Shown here piece after piece: positions 38,603-51,000 of a stretch of 64,000 bases of DNA. The DNA is taken from NCBI GenBank assembly GCA_948146395.1, contig OX411559.1:37764715-37828714 (forward strand), in the 5' to 3' direction. The translations under genes were made by a program, and so were the position numbers. The DNA comes from Fragum whitleyi (taxonomy: Eukaryota; Mollusca; Bivalvia; Cardiida; Cardiidae). Under the pieces are notes generated by a model, which was given only the letters and a program-made list of their open reading frames with translations, had not been told where the DNA came from and ran no database searches. The first letter of the stretch is position 1. Every line of letters starts with the position of its first letter.

Positions 38603-38995
38603 TCATGGAATACTGAATTTATTAAACAAGTAATCTATAAACAGATAAAAACGAGGCTGCGCCGAGTTTTTATCTGTTTAAGATGACAAGTTTAATAAAT
38701 TCTGTATTTTATTAGCACAAATTTTATATTCTATTTATATGACCGGAATTTTAGCGAAAAATTGTCGAAAAACTTGAAATTCAACATTTCAATTTTCCGC
38801 GAAACTTATATCGCCATTTAAAACTGACGTCACAATATATACATTATGACGTCATTTTCAGGGTTACAAAATAGCATTGCTATTCGCTTTGGGCTCATTT
38901 GCATAGTTATTCCACTAGTGTAATGACACCTGTGTAATATCAAAAATATTCAACGGGGTAATTTCACTCCCGCGATGTAGGTCATATTATAAATA
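38603..38995 (+). mobile_element. Dispersed element with an inner palindrome and two CRE sites
   Basis: Starts TACTGAATTTATTAAAC and holds the palindrome AACAGATAAAAACGAGGC / GAGTTTTTATCTGTTT around TGCGCC. It has TGACGTCA at 38825 and 38847 and ends CCCGCGATGTAGGTCATATT. The reverse copy is 8893-10265 (interrupted). Confidence 0.65.
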
Positions 38996-39124
38996 TATTT
39001 AATTTTGGTGCGTCTTTTTTTGCCACCTATGCTATGTGGCAAAAATAAGACCCACCAAAATAAAACTACTACATTTAAGGTAAAAGTGGCAAATATAAGA
39101 CAACGCGAAAAAATCCCAAAGCAC

Positions 39125-39412
39125 AGTATTCCTTCCAATTTCAGCCACTGTCATGGTGCAGTTGGGAATGCATCAGACCTCCCAACATTATGGGGTATCA
39201 CAAGGCTGATCCCTGGCTGTGGCACATATCCTTTCCAACATTTGTCTCCCATCTATGGGTGGATAATTGTTAACCTAAGTGGCATAGTGATAGGGGGCTA
39301 GAAAAAGATGGAATGATAGCAATTGTGCAAGAAAAACCAGGAAGCTATTGTTAGGTGCTCCAGCAAGACATGATCAAAAAAATGTTTAAAGTGGCATTAA
39401 AACAAATCACTT
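39125..39412 (+). mobile_element. SINE, mollusc type, diverged
   Basis: Body TTTGTCTCCCATCTATGGG, GGGGCTAGAAAAAGATGG, tail GAAGCTATTGTTAGGTGCTC and TTTAAAGTGGCATTAAAAC. The tRNA-like head is worn. Confidence 0.6.
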
Positions 39413-39439
39413 CCATCCTAAGTGTTGACCTGATCTTGG

Positions 39440-39680
39440 GTCTAGTGTCTGGTCCCGGAGTAGGCCAAATGTCATCGGTCATTTGACAAAAGTCATTTGC
39501 AACTCAAGTCATTTGTCTCACAACAATGGGTGTAGATTTGCCTTAATGGAATAGGTAGCTAGAGGCTCAATTGTACTGGTGTGAAAAACATCAGGAAACA
39601 AAGGGATTGTGCTACAGCTATGGCAATACATCTGTAATATGGTCTAAAGTGGCATTAAAATCAATACATACAAACAAAAA
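39440..39680 (+). mobile_element. SINE fragment, strongly diverged
   Basis: TTTGTCTCACAACAATGGGT, TAGCTAGAGGCTC and GGTCTAAAGTGGCATTAAAA recall the SINE body and tail in order. Confidence 0.45.
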
Positions 39681-40223
39681 TCCATAATTGGTGTGCAGGG
39701 AATAATTGCAAAGAGAACACTGAAGATTTTTTACTGTCATTTTTAATAAGTGCATAGTATATTTAAAGTTTTTTTTTTCACATGTAAAAATCAACAATAT
39801 TGTAAAAATATGAAGTAGGTGAATAAAACTGGTTCTTACAAATAAATTTTCTACTATATTCAACAACATAATATTTAATGAATGCAAACACTCTTAAGAA
39901 AGGCCACTAAAGGGTGTTTGAAGTACAAAATTAGCGGGTTTTAGGCAAAACTAATAATTTTCATTTTAACTTTCTTCATGCTTAAATTGAAATTGTATCT
40001 GACTGTCCTACACTTATATACTGCAGTTGAATGTAGGTCTGATCAATGGTTCTGAAGAAGGTATCAATAAGTGATAATTAACTATAAAACATATTATTTG
40101 ATTAAAATATCAGAGGTAAAATATTTTTATAGAATGAATAAATTGTGAACAGTTAAGAGCTGAAATATAGGGCTTTTTCTGCAGTCCGAATTACCCTTTA
40201 CAGCAGAAGTAAAATGTTCAGAC
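39681..40223. other. No recognised feature
   Basis: AT-rich with no exon-like frame or repeat family recognised. Confidence 0.35.
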
Positions 40224-40385
40224 TTAAGGTAGTGGACCTGTAATAGTTCCGCAACATTTTGGAAGTAATGAACTTTCACAATATTAACCGAGGTTTCCTA
40301 ATGATTTTCATTAGGAAACCTCGGTCAACATTGTGAAAGTTCATGTATGCCAATATGTTGGGGATCTATTACGGTTCCACTAACT
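40224..40385. repeat. GGTAGTGGACCC foldback MITE, copy 5
   Basis: TTAAGGTAGTGGACCTGTAA on the left; centre AACCGAGGTTTCCTAATGAT then TTTCATTAGGAAACCTCGGT, a long perfect inner palindrome. The right end is worn (TTACGGTTCCACTAACTAA). Confidence 0.75.
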
Positions 40386-40621
40386 AAACAAATTGTATGC
40401 TTTGAAATCAAAGCTATATCAACATAGCCCATAATTTTTATGTTTTCTTTGCATAAATCGAAGTTAATAGCATTATTAATATCAGACATTTCCTGGTGAT
40501 GCCAGTTTATCCATTCATTTGTCTTACATTTGCAGTATATTCCAGTTCTTATCACCAGTCATTGAAAAAATAGTGTCAGAGTTTAAACTTATAGCTTCAT
40601 GATTACCGGTAAGCCTTAAGT

Positions 40622-40695
40622 TGATGGCTCAGTGTGAAACAGTTGTATCTGTATATGTTTATAGGCAGTTATAACTGTTTTGCCCTAAGCCATCG
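40622..40695. repeat. 72-nt hairpin family, copy 5
   Basis: TGATGGCTCAGTGTGAAACA faces TGTTTTGCCCTAAGCCATCG; middle arms GTTGTATCTG / GGCAGTTATAAC are imperfect. Confidence 0.75.
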
Positions 40696-40759
40696 AAATG
40701 AGGATTGTAAAAAATGTCCAAATTTAGCAATTTTTCCCCTAGTTGATCACAAACTATTG

Positions 40760-40827
40760 ATGGCTCAATGCAGTTGTAACCGCCTATAAATGTATATAGG
40801 TAGTTACAACTGTTTCATACTGAGCCA
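40760..40827. repeat. 72-nt hairpin family, copy 6
   Basis: ATGGCTCAATGCAGTTGTAA then CCGCCTATA faces TATAGGTAGTTACAACTG then TTTCATACTGAGCCA. The left arm lacks about 6 nt. It lies only 65 bp from copy 5. Confidence 0.75.
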
Positions 40828-41991
40828 GCAATATACAGCCACATGAAAGCTCTTTTTTCTGTGACACTGTGTTTTTGGAAGGAAATCGACATGAAGGCAT
40901 TTTTTTCTATGATAGACAGAATGTATCAGCAAACACCGACAAAAAGCAAAAGGTAACCCACAGGGGAACACTATTATGAAACTACATTCAAATCTATGGA
41001 AAAAATGCACTATTGGAGTTGTGTTAACAAGGTTTGGACAGACGCAGAAAATGATACTAATATAGGTCTGAATTTGGGTGAATAAGAATCTGTGATGATA
41101 TATAAAAATTTTGTGATTAAAATTGATGATTATTTACAAAATCAATGTGTATTTCATGATAATTTGTAAATAAAAATGATGTCATATAAATGCTATTCTA
41201 CATTTTGTTTCAAAAGCCAGTGTAATTTTCAAGACTTACAAAGCTTCTATAAATTATATTGATCCATCAATATATGCACAGATTGCCAGAAAGGGAAAGG
41301 ACTAACCATTTCTTTGACTCAGCTTTGTTTGTAATAAAACATATTTTCATCAATTTTTAATACAATTAACAACTGATGCTAGTTTGGTTGTACAATAATA
41401 AAGCAGTACATATGGCGAACCAAATAAGAACATTAGTCTTTTTCTTCAACAAGCCATATGAATATTTAAAGAGGATAATTGTTTCAGTGTAAAAACAATA
41501 TACATGTACATGTATCTTTCATAGATTAAACAACAAAATCCACAAGTGAAAAATATAGCTTTTGTTATTCACAAAATGAAGGATTTAATAGTTTCTTACA
41601 GGAAAAAATGAATGATTATTCTATTTCTTTAAAGGAAAAAAACGAGACAAAATATGATAACTTTGGGACAAATCTTTTTTAAATGTCTCATTTTGCATGA
41701 GATTACTATGCAAGGTCATGACAACATTTGCTTATTTGTCTTCACTTTGATAACATCAAATATGCTGAATTGAGCAAAAGCACTGCAGGGTAATTCCTTT
41801 TGTAATTTTACTGGTTTGGCAGCGAGATTTCCAAGTTATAATATGCCATTATGTCTTGATAATCTACCAAATCGTAAAAGAGAAAATCAATTAATTTTGC
41901 ATTCTTTTTGATTTGTTAAATCTTTAAGGCAACAACAACACAAATTTTGTACAATTATTAGATGGAGAGATTGTAAGAATGAACAAATAAG
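40828..41991 (-). other. Probable LKAAEAR1 3' UTR and beyond
   Basis: Sequence downstream (on the minus strand) of the LKAAEAR1 stop. From 41460 to 41830 it holds a copy of the GATAATTGTTTCAGTGTAA repeat family. I could not fix the poly(A) site. Confidence 0.4.
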
Positions 41992-42054
41992 TCAGTGTAT
42001 TCTGTTTGTCAGTAAACCCTGTGCATCCTCCAGTAACTTCTCTGTTCTTTCTCT
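41992..42054 (-). CDS. LKAAEAR1: LKAAEAR1 last exon
   Basis: Acceptor TACTTTCAG, 20 codons (RERTEKLLEDAQGLLTNRIH) and TGA. Phase 0, continuing the Leu-Asp-Lys-Leu-Asp end of the previous exon into an acidic helix. Confidence 0.8.
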   Translation of the reverse strand, partial: RERTEKLLEDAQGLLTNRIH

Positions 42055-45000
42055 CTGAAAGTATAAAAGGTCAGCAAATGATAACAAAAGCTATGTGTTC
42101 TTTGTAAAACTGCTGGCATGTATTAAAATACAGTTACATACACACTCTATGCAATAAGCAAATGTTAAAAAAAAAAAGTGTGAGATATTTTCAAAAGTAC
42201 TAAATGAAGCTTGTACAGTCATTCGTGCTTGAGTGACCACGTTTATTAAGCAACCATTAAATGTTTTTTTATTGGGCGACCATGTATATTAAGTGACCAT
42301 TTTTATTAAGCTACTGTTTTGAAAAATCCCATTCTTTAAAACAAAATATCTTTAAAAATTTTTATAAGTGGTCTAAAGATTATTGAAAATGAATCCTATT
42401 TTAAAAATTCACCAGAATTGTCTCAATGAGACAATTCTATTGAGTTTAAACAACATAGGATTACTGATAATTTAGCAATGATATATAGTCCGTTTGACTT
42501 CTATATGGACCAACATTTTCATCAATTACATAAAATTGCGTTTGAATAAAGGATTTGTATGTAGTAAAATCTTAATTTCAGCTTAATACCATTCTAAAAA
42601 ATATTTTTTGAAAATAAAATGATTTCAAAATAATGATTTTGTCTATCTAGTAAATGTTAATATTTTCGCATTGTCCGTTCTTAAACACGAGGGGTGATGG
42701 AGGCTGTTCAATAGTAAGAAAATGTCAACATGTATAGTAAAAACACGTGGGTTTATTCTAACTTTTGACAGATGAAATGTCCATTATTCCTTATTTGGAC
42801 ATGCTAATTAGCATATCGACGGTCATGTCATCTTAAAACTTAAATAGCACGTGGTTTTTACCGTTAGTACTCGCCTTTTCATCAAGTTTTCCTCGTGAAA
42901 TTCCCAACTACTTCGTTTAATAATGCTTTTTGATTGGTCTTAACATGTAAATAAAGGGTTCATCTCAAATTGAATAGAATCAATAATTAATTATCTGGTC
43001 AAAAAGTTTCTGAAGAAAGAGAGAATATACACAGATTTGATATCCAACAGTAGCAAAAGTCTTAGACAAACTCAATTACATTGAAAAACTCGATTTTGTA
43101 GTAATACAATTCACTTAAAATCTTACTCTTTTGACTCGGCCCCTATGCAAATCAGTACTATTTTTGGTTATACAATTCGCTGTTCCGTTTAATACAGTAA
43201 CAAGCAGGTATGAAATGCTGAAAGCTTACATGTAGACGGACGGACAAAATCATTATTTTACATTCAAAAATTCTGAAAAACAAAATTCGTCATGGTATTA
43301 GCTGGAAAAAATGATATGACAAGAAAAATATGCGTTTCATTAATTAATTTCTGAGATTTTCGGCGAAATGTTGGTCCATATAGAAGTCAAACGGACTATA
43401 CATATTTAATCAAAATCACATTACTTATTTGTAAACAAAACATGTACTAAGCAACTATTTGCTTTAACAACCACTCATAGAGACATTTCTATTGAGTTTA
43501 AACAACATTGGATTATTGAGATTTTTGCAATGATATACATATTTAATCAAAATTACCGTAAAAACTCGCTTAAAAGATGCCCTGGCGTATAAGACGCTAC
43601 CCCTACTTCCGAGGTTCAAATGAAGGATTTGGTATTGACCCTCTTATAAGACGCTATTAATTTTTTTCTTGGCTGGAGATCAACAACTGGCACTATTTAG
43701 TGACCAATCGTGAAGGGAAAAAGTTCTAGTAACGAAATTTCAGACAATAGTGTAATCCATCGTAAAACCCACCATGAAATCTCGTTTGTTTTTATATCAA
43801 AACAGTCGTAAATAATGGCGGTGCTTTAAACAAGGGACACAACTTTATCTAAATTAATACAAGTATTAAGCGCAAAATATGAATATTTAGGAAATTTGTA
43901 TTTCTAAAATGTGAATATATTTTATTTGGCTGGAATATTTATCTGTTTCTTATAATTAGATATAGATAATCATTGCCAAAAATGATCTCAGTCAGCTTGT
44001 ATTTTAAATCAATCACTGTTATCATGACTGGTTTACGATCTTTCACCAAATTTAATTGTAACCAGTCTGTTATTCAACTGCAGATTTACATGCATCAGTA
44101 ATCACACTGTGTGGTGGCCACCTGGTTAAAGGTCACATGAGGTTATCGAGTTAGATAGATCTGCCCAGCAGACGATATTATGTCATCCGAGTAATTTACA
44201 CGATGGGTCATAGGAAGGCTATATAACAAAGGATCTTTACTATTTCATTGGAATTAATTCACGAATTGCAAGTATTGAAATAATGAAAGGAATAGGTTAC
44301 ATGTTATTTTGGATCAAGGGAAACTTTTTTTTTACTTTGCTTGTCTAGCACAATAAGTCACCAGAAGATCGTAATTTTGGCTAAATTGACCAGAATTTTT
44401 TCAAGGTCATTTTCTTGACCCGCTTATAAGACGCTCCCTCGAAATTTCACTGAAAAATCTTTGAAAAATCTGCGCCTTATAGGCGAGTATCTACGGTATG
44501 TTTCTTATTTGTAAACAAATCATGTAACAAGCAACCATTCTCTTTAACCACCACTTATTGTTGGTCCTGTTAGTGGTTGCTTAATACAAAATTAACTGTA
44601 TATAAATATATAATACGTATTTAATGTTTAGTAAGAGAAAAAAAATATCTAACGAGGTTGGGAGAATTGATCATTGTGGAGGCTCTGCCGATACAATTAT
44701 CAATTCCCACAACCAAGTTAGATATTAGTTATTTTCCTCTATAAAAATGCTGTCATAAACCTCTCAGTTTCTTGATGGATTTCAAAATTTCTGATTATGT
44801 TTGTTAAATGAAGTTGGTGTCAAATAGAATGACGGATCAAGAAAGATTCTGACTAATAGCTATACTGAAAATCAGGAACAGTAGCTCATTTTTAGACTGG
44901 CTGTATTATGATCACCTTGGCGTTGTTTACGTTTCGTTGATGATGGCATGGCAAACTTTAACCTTAGTCATTTATCTGTTGTTATTGAGGATATCTTTAT

Positions 45001-48000
45001 GAAACTTGGCATGAGTGTTTACCATCACAAGAACTACCCAGACAATCAAAGAAGGGGGTGTAGCTCTGGAAACATTTTTTTATGAGTTATGACCCTTTTT
45101 TACTTCTAATTTTTGCATCATCAAGAACCTGCAGCCAAGCATTGCACCTGTAGACGGTGTTTTTGTTGAATCTTTATGTCCCAAATACACATTTGAGAGT
45201 TCACATTTTAGGGAGAGTGGCATTCCACCTCAGAATTTTCGAAACAATATAATTGTCTTTCTTTGGGGTGTCAGTCAGAGGACTTTATTTCAAGGCACCA
45301 TAACTCTACTTACATCTAATTTATCCAAGGCGTCACCTTTATCTTTAATATCTGGGTAAGCTGGCAATAATGCTTGTAATCGTACAGCCTTCAGAGCTGT
45401 GGGTTGACACGCTATTAAATGACCAATTTCTTGTGCCTGAAATAGAAACAGTAAATCTTGGTAAATACATGTATACGGCATGAAACATATAATCCTATGA
45501 CTGTCTGTGCTGATGGCTTGCATGCTTTTTGAGACACATTTCTTGTGCATACCTTTTGAACAGATAAAAAGAGTCCACGACTCAAAGAACGTTACCCTAA
45601 TCCTGCTGAAATTAAAATTTTGTTACAAATTGCACATTTCAACCTGTCTGGCTCAAAATTTTAAGAAGAAAGCATGTGATCAATACTATCTACCAAAGCT
45701 TTGTGGAATATGCAGTGAACAACATGAACAAGGGTGAAAGGCAGTCGGAAAGCTTTGGCAATTCTACAGAATAGACATTAGGATTAATAAGGGCTCAGCC
45801 ATCAAAGTGCATCATTTCGCACATGGGTAAGAGTGACATTACAATGTTCAGCTGTCCCCCTAAGGATGATGTAGCATAAAACAAAATTAATGAATAAATA
45901 AAAGTTTGCATATTTTGATCTGATGTTTACTGCGTTTTGTCATCAAATTCTTTGCCCAAAAGATGCCAAAAGACGATCAAAAAGCTTTAACAAAGTGTGT
46001 TTTTCTTCAAGCATATTAATGGAAGTACCATCACAATGGGAATAACCATTAAAATGACCAAAAATTACTACACATACGTCCGAGGTACTTTCCATTTTAC
46101 AGAAAAGTCCGAAGGATATTCCAATCGGGGTAAAAGGACGAGCAGCATAAGTTTTTCGGTAGGATTTTGTGGAAGTACTGGTGTATGAAAATTAGCATTT
46201 TCCATGATTAGTCTATCATGCTCCAACCATAATAACACAATTAAAATTCATTTGATAGTGATATTCAATACCATACAAACAAATGAGAGCATAGTAAAAA
46301 AACGGATTTGACCACACAAATATGAAGGCTGATCTGTTAAATGTGTCAGAAACAACAGGAAAACAAGGGTAGGCTGACAACCTTATGTGGTATAACTGAA
46401 GTTCTATTGAAAATAATTTTAAATCACATACGGCCAGGCTTGTGTTAGCTTCTTTTTTTTAAATATTTGGGAGTCATTGACCCTTTGACCATAAAATTCT
46501 CGGGCTCAAAACTTGTTTTGTAGCAGGGATCAAAAAAGAGAAAAACATGAAAACTTATCAGTCTTGAAAGTACATTGTATTCTATATAACTGAAACAACA
46601 TAATAAAAACAATAAAGTGTAGACACACTTTATTGTTTATGTTGTTTCATTTATATTGATCTTTTGTAACAGTATATGTATGAAGAAAACAAGAAGTTCT
46701 ATGTAATCTTTTATATTGCATAGGTTGCACCAAAGAAAATTCAGTGGGTCAAAACAGGATATTTGGGAGTCAAATCCCTGGTACAAGGATCAAACAGAAG
46801 GCCTTATACAAATAAATTTATTTATAAGATTGCAGGATAACTACTAGTCTGGCTGCAAGACTCTTCTTTACAATATTTTTTCAAAAGGAATTAAATCAAT
46901 ACAAATCTTACAATTAAGGCCCGTGTCTCTAAAAAGAAGGTTTTTCTTGTTAATTCAAAATTGGATTTAAGAGGCATGTAATAGAACTACAATAAAACAA
47001 GAGCTGTTCGTAAAACATTTATGCCCCTCAAAAAAGGAGGTCAATAGCCTATTCTTTGTCAATCAACAAAAGGCAATCACTCACAAAATATGATGAGTAG
47101 AGTTATGGTTCTTGTGCACTGCACTTCTTCTCAACGAGATCTATCCACCTATGAATTTTCACGATTCTAGCTTGCATACTTTTTGAGATATACCCTGGAC
47201 AAAAATCAGTCTACAGACCTACTGACCGACCAACAAGTGCTAACTAATATAAACTCTCTTCCACATAGGGGGCTTAAATATTTTCTGAAATGCTGACAAA
47301 AACGACTGAGGCCAGTCTATATAACAACTTACTCGACTAGATTGATATCGCAACCTCATGATTCGTAATCTGTTTCTGGCCTCTGCTGCCCTGAAAATGG
47401 AAATCAAAATATATTATTAACCCTTGTCATGCTGAATAAATTTTGGCTAAAAGTTTTCATCAAAATCAAAGGGCAAAAAGCACTGAAAGTTCCAACTGTA
47501 GGTCAATTTTTATTTGAAAGACTAAATCTATTGACAATTTTGGTTTGAAAGTGAGAAACAGGTGGTGTAGACTAACATCAGACTGCACATGTGTGCAGGC
47601 TGATGTTTGTCTATAGCTCCTGAAAAAGCAGTAATATTCCGGGTTCAGCATGACAAGGGTTAATAGGTGACCAAAGCGCCATAAATACAGCTTGAGCAAA
47701 ATTGTATTTGCGATATTTTGATCATCCACTATTGACATGAATGATATTTTAGATGATACTCATTTGTCATACTTCTTATCGGTGGCTATGCGCAAACAGT
47801 TGTAACTCCCTATAAACATATAGGGAGTTACAACTGTTTTGCGCTGAGCCATCGATATTGTGAATTTACGAAAATGTAATGAAGTTCATTCTTATTTGGG
47901 TTTCAAGTTTGGTTTGGTAGGGTATCAACAATTTTTCTGTTTTAATATTACATAGAGTATAATAATTTGTTTCAGTGTAAGATAGATTTTTATTTCACTG

Positions 48001-51000
48001 AGTGAAACAATAAAAGGTATATTTTCAAGGTGAAAATATAGCTTTGGTTGTTCACAAACTGAAATATAGACCGATCAAACTTAAGAAAACAAAGGAATGT
48101 TCTATTTCTTTAATGCAAAAAAAAGAGACAAAATGTGAAAATTTTAGGACAAATTTAATCCTAAAGCATGTCATTTTGCATGTGATTGTCATGCCACATT
48201 AATAATGACGTCACTTTTATACTTTGATAATAGAGTGAAAAGAATGAAGCATGACACAATATTTGATAACTTCACTGGTTTGCTATCGATCTTGGTTCTT
48301 TCAGCCATTGATCTTGGTTCATTCATTGGCCCACACAAACAGCACGAGTACTGGTGAATTTTCCAGGAAGTAGAATCAAGAGGGATTAATCTAAGTTGTA
48401 AGAACTTGCTTCCCAATCAATATAAAAATAATAGGTAAAAACTTGTCAGGCAATGAGTTTATCATTCGTTGGTCCAACAGAAAGCATTAAAGAAAGTGAA
48501 TTTCTGTACAGGGTGTTACTGGAGTCCTAATAATCAATCTTGCATTGTCATTGCCATTGAAAGAGATCAAACAGTTAGTATGTTTGTTAAAATGGGGATT
48601 TAGGCCACTTTCAACAATCTTTCAGTTATATCGCGATGGCTGGAGCACCTAAAAATGGATTCATGGTATTGCTCTCACCAGTACTACCATCACATCCTTT
48701 CCTAGCCTCCAGCTGCTACCTCACATAGGTCTACGTGAAATCAAACGGAACAAGATCATGTTTACTTAGATGTCCCTTATAATGAACCATAATTTTTCAG
48801 AAGTACAGGATGTCCTATGTGAAAAGTTAAAATACATGTATAGGTTTATTGTTAAAATCTGATTAACACTTTGGTATAAAATATGAGCCTGTGTGTGACA
48901 TTTCCAATAATTTCACATGTGCACAAACAAAAGACTCTGGCCAGTCTGTGAATCAGCAATGTGTGATTTGCACTCTGTAAGTAGAGTGTGTTTATTTCAA
49001 TTTATTCATCGACGCTACTGTAGCACATGCCCATATGAGCAACGCCCTCAGAAGACAGTTAGTTGTTACAGGGGAAAGCACAAGATACATGACAAAACTA
49101 CTGCCGAGAACTGCCATGGTTCTTTAATCGTCTCACCGGACTTCAGTTTAACGCCTCATCTGAAAGACAATTAGTTTTGTTAGTGCGCCAGCCCAGGAAT
49201 TGAACCAACGACATCGACCTTCAATGGTTTTGAAGTCCGGTGCTCTACCAACTGAGCTAATCGAGCAGACAAAAATGTCATGCACAGGCTCATATAAACA
49301 TAACTTACTTTAATTGACCAATCAATTTTTCATGTTTATCTTTTTCTGTCATTTCTTCCTCAGATGCGGGTGGGTGGTCTCTGAAATTGGAGGAAAATAA
49401 AGGATAATTGTTTTTTTCATTGTAAGATCAATTTATCTTTCAATGGGTGAACAACAAAGCTATCTTTTCACAAGTGAAAACATAGCTTTTGTTGTTCACA
49501 AAATGAAAGATTTATGGATCTTACATGAAAAACAAACAATTATTCTACTTCTATAATGGAAAAATGTATTGGCCCTTGTCACGCTGAACAAGTTTGTACT
49601 GGCCGTTGCTGAAATTCAGAACTCATTGACACCAAAACCATTTGATTCAGGGGGTCATAACTGATTTTAAAGGTGTCAATACAACAGAAAGAGCAAGTTT
49701 CAGTGTAATTAACTATTGTCATGCTGAATAAATTTTGGTTAAGAATTTGCATCAAAATCAAAGGGCAAAAAGCACTGAAAGTCTTAACTGTAGGTCCATT
49801 TTTATTTCAAAAATTAAATCTATTGACAATTCTGGTTTGAAAGTGAGAAACAGGTGGTGTAGACTAACATCAAACTGCACATATGTGCAGACTTATGTTT
49901 GTCTATAGCTCCTGCCAAAGCAGGAATATTTCGGGTTCAGCATGACAAGAGTTAACATTTCTTGTAAAGAATTAATTAGTTTAGAAAAATTAAATCGTAT
50001 ATAACACATTTTATAGAATGTTTGGTGGATTTAGCTCAGATTCAACCTTTAGAAATTTCTCTCAAGGGATTAAAATGACCCCCATAGGAGAAAATTCTTT
50101 GGTTCAAAATAAGATATTTTAAGATTTTTTGGTTCAAACCCTGGTTTACGGGTCAAACAAGAGCAGTGCTGAATGAAAAACCTTTGGAGAATAGAATTTG
50201 ATTAAATACTTAAATTCAAGTTGTGTTCATCAATATCCTACATTCTGGTTGGCGGAAAAGTTGGTTTAATTCAACAATGAAAACAATTTTGAGTACCCAG
50301 CTGTTTTGTAAGCTTCAGCGAAAAGTAGTCCTCCCATAAGAAATCTGTTTCTTAACTGACAAATCTTTACATTTTTGTATCATGATATTAAATCATAAAA
50401 TATAAAAATAATATTTGCCGATTTTAAAACCAAAAACCTGATCACACTCATGTATGAATCTGCTTCTCGGTATTCATACAGTGTGATTAGGTTCTTAGTT
50501 TCATACCTCAATGAAATCAACTTAGACTCTCTTCATCTCTTAAATGATAGTTTCACTTCTGTGAGTCAGTACATTTATTTTGAAAATACAATTTTTTTAA
50601 AACCTTTAAAGAGATGAGGAGAGTATTTTGTTGATTTCATAAAGTAAATGTTGCAAAGGTATTGGCAAAAAGGGTCACATTGATTTAGGTTACTTTGTTT
50701 ACTCACTTCTCAAACTTCTTTTTCTTGTCAATGAGACGTTTGGCAGCGTTTGTTTGTGATTCGACAACATCTTTTGGTGGATCTTCATACTGGAGATAAA
50801 AACATATTTATCACACAATACATATAATACAGTCAATATTGTTCAAGTGACCACATCTATTAAGCGACCATTTTTATTTAGTGATCGTTTTCAAAATCAC
50901 CTTCTTAAAATCAAAATATCTGAAAAAATAGATATCACTAGTATAACTAGAGGGCCTTTGGCCCTGGTCCGCTCACCTGAGTCAAAGCACCTAGGGGTAA

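Larger units (their letters stand above)
42216..44598. mobile_element. TA-flanked element containing two other elements
   Basis: Left CAGTCATTCGTGCTTGAGTG then ACCACGTTTATTAAGC; right GTGGTTGCTTAATACAAAAT then TAACTG; TA on both sides (42214, 44599). A relative with similar ends and inner sequence starts at 50832. Units with AAGCAACCAT and TATTGAGTTTAAACAACAT occur twice, so it has an internal duplication. Holds 42486-43398 and 43556-44496. Confidence 0.6.
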
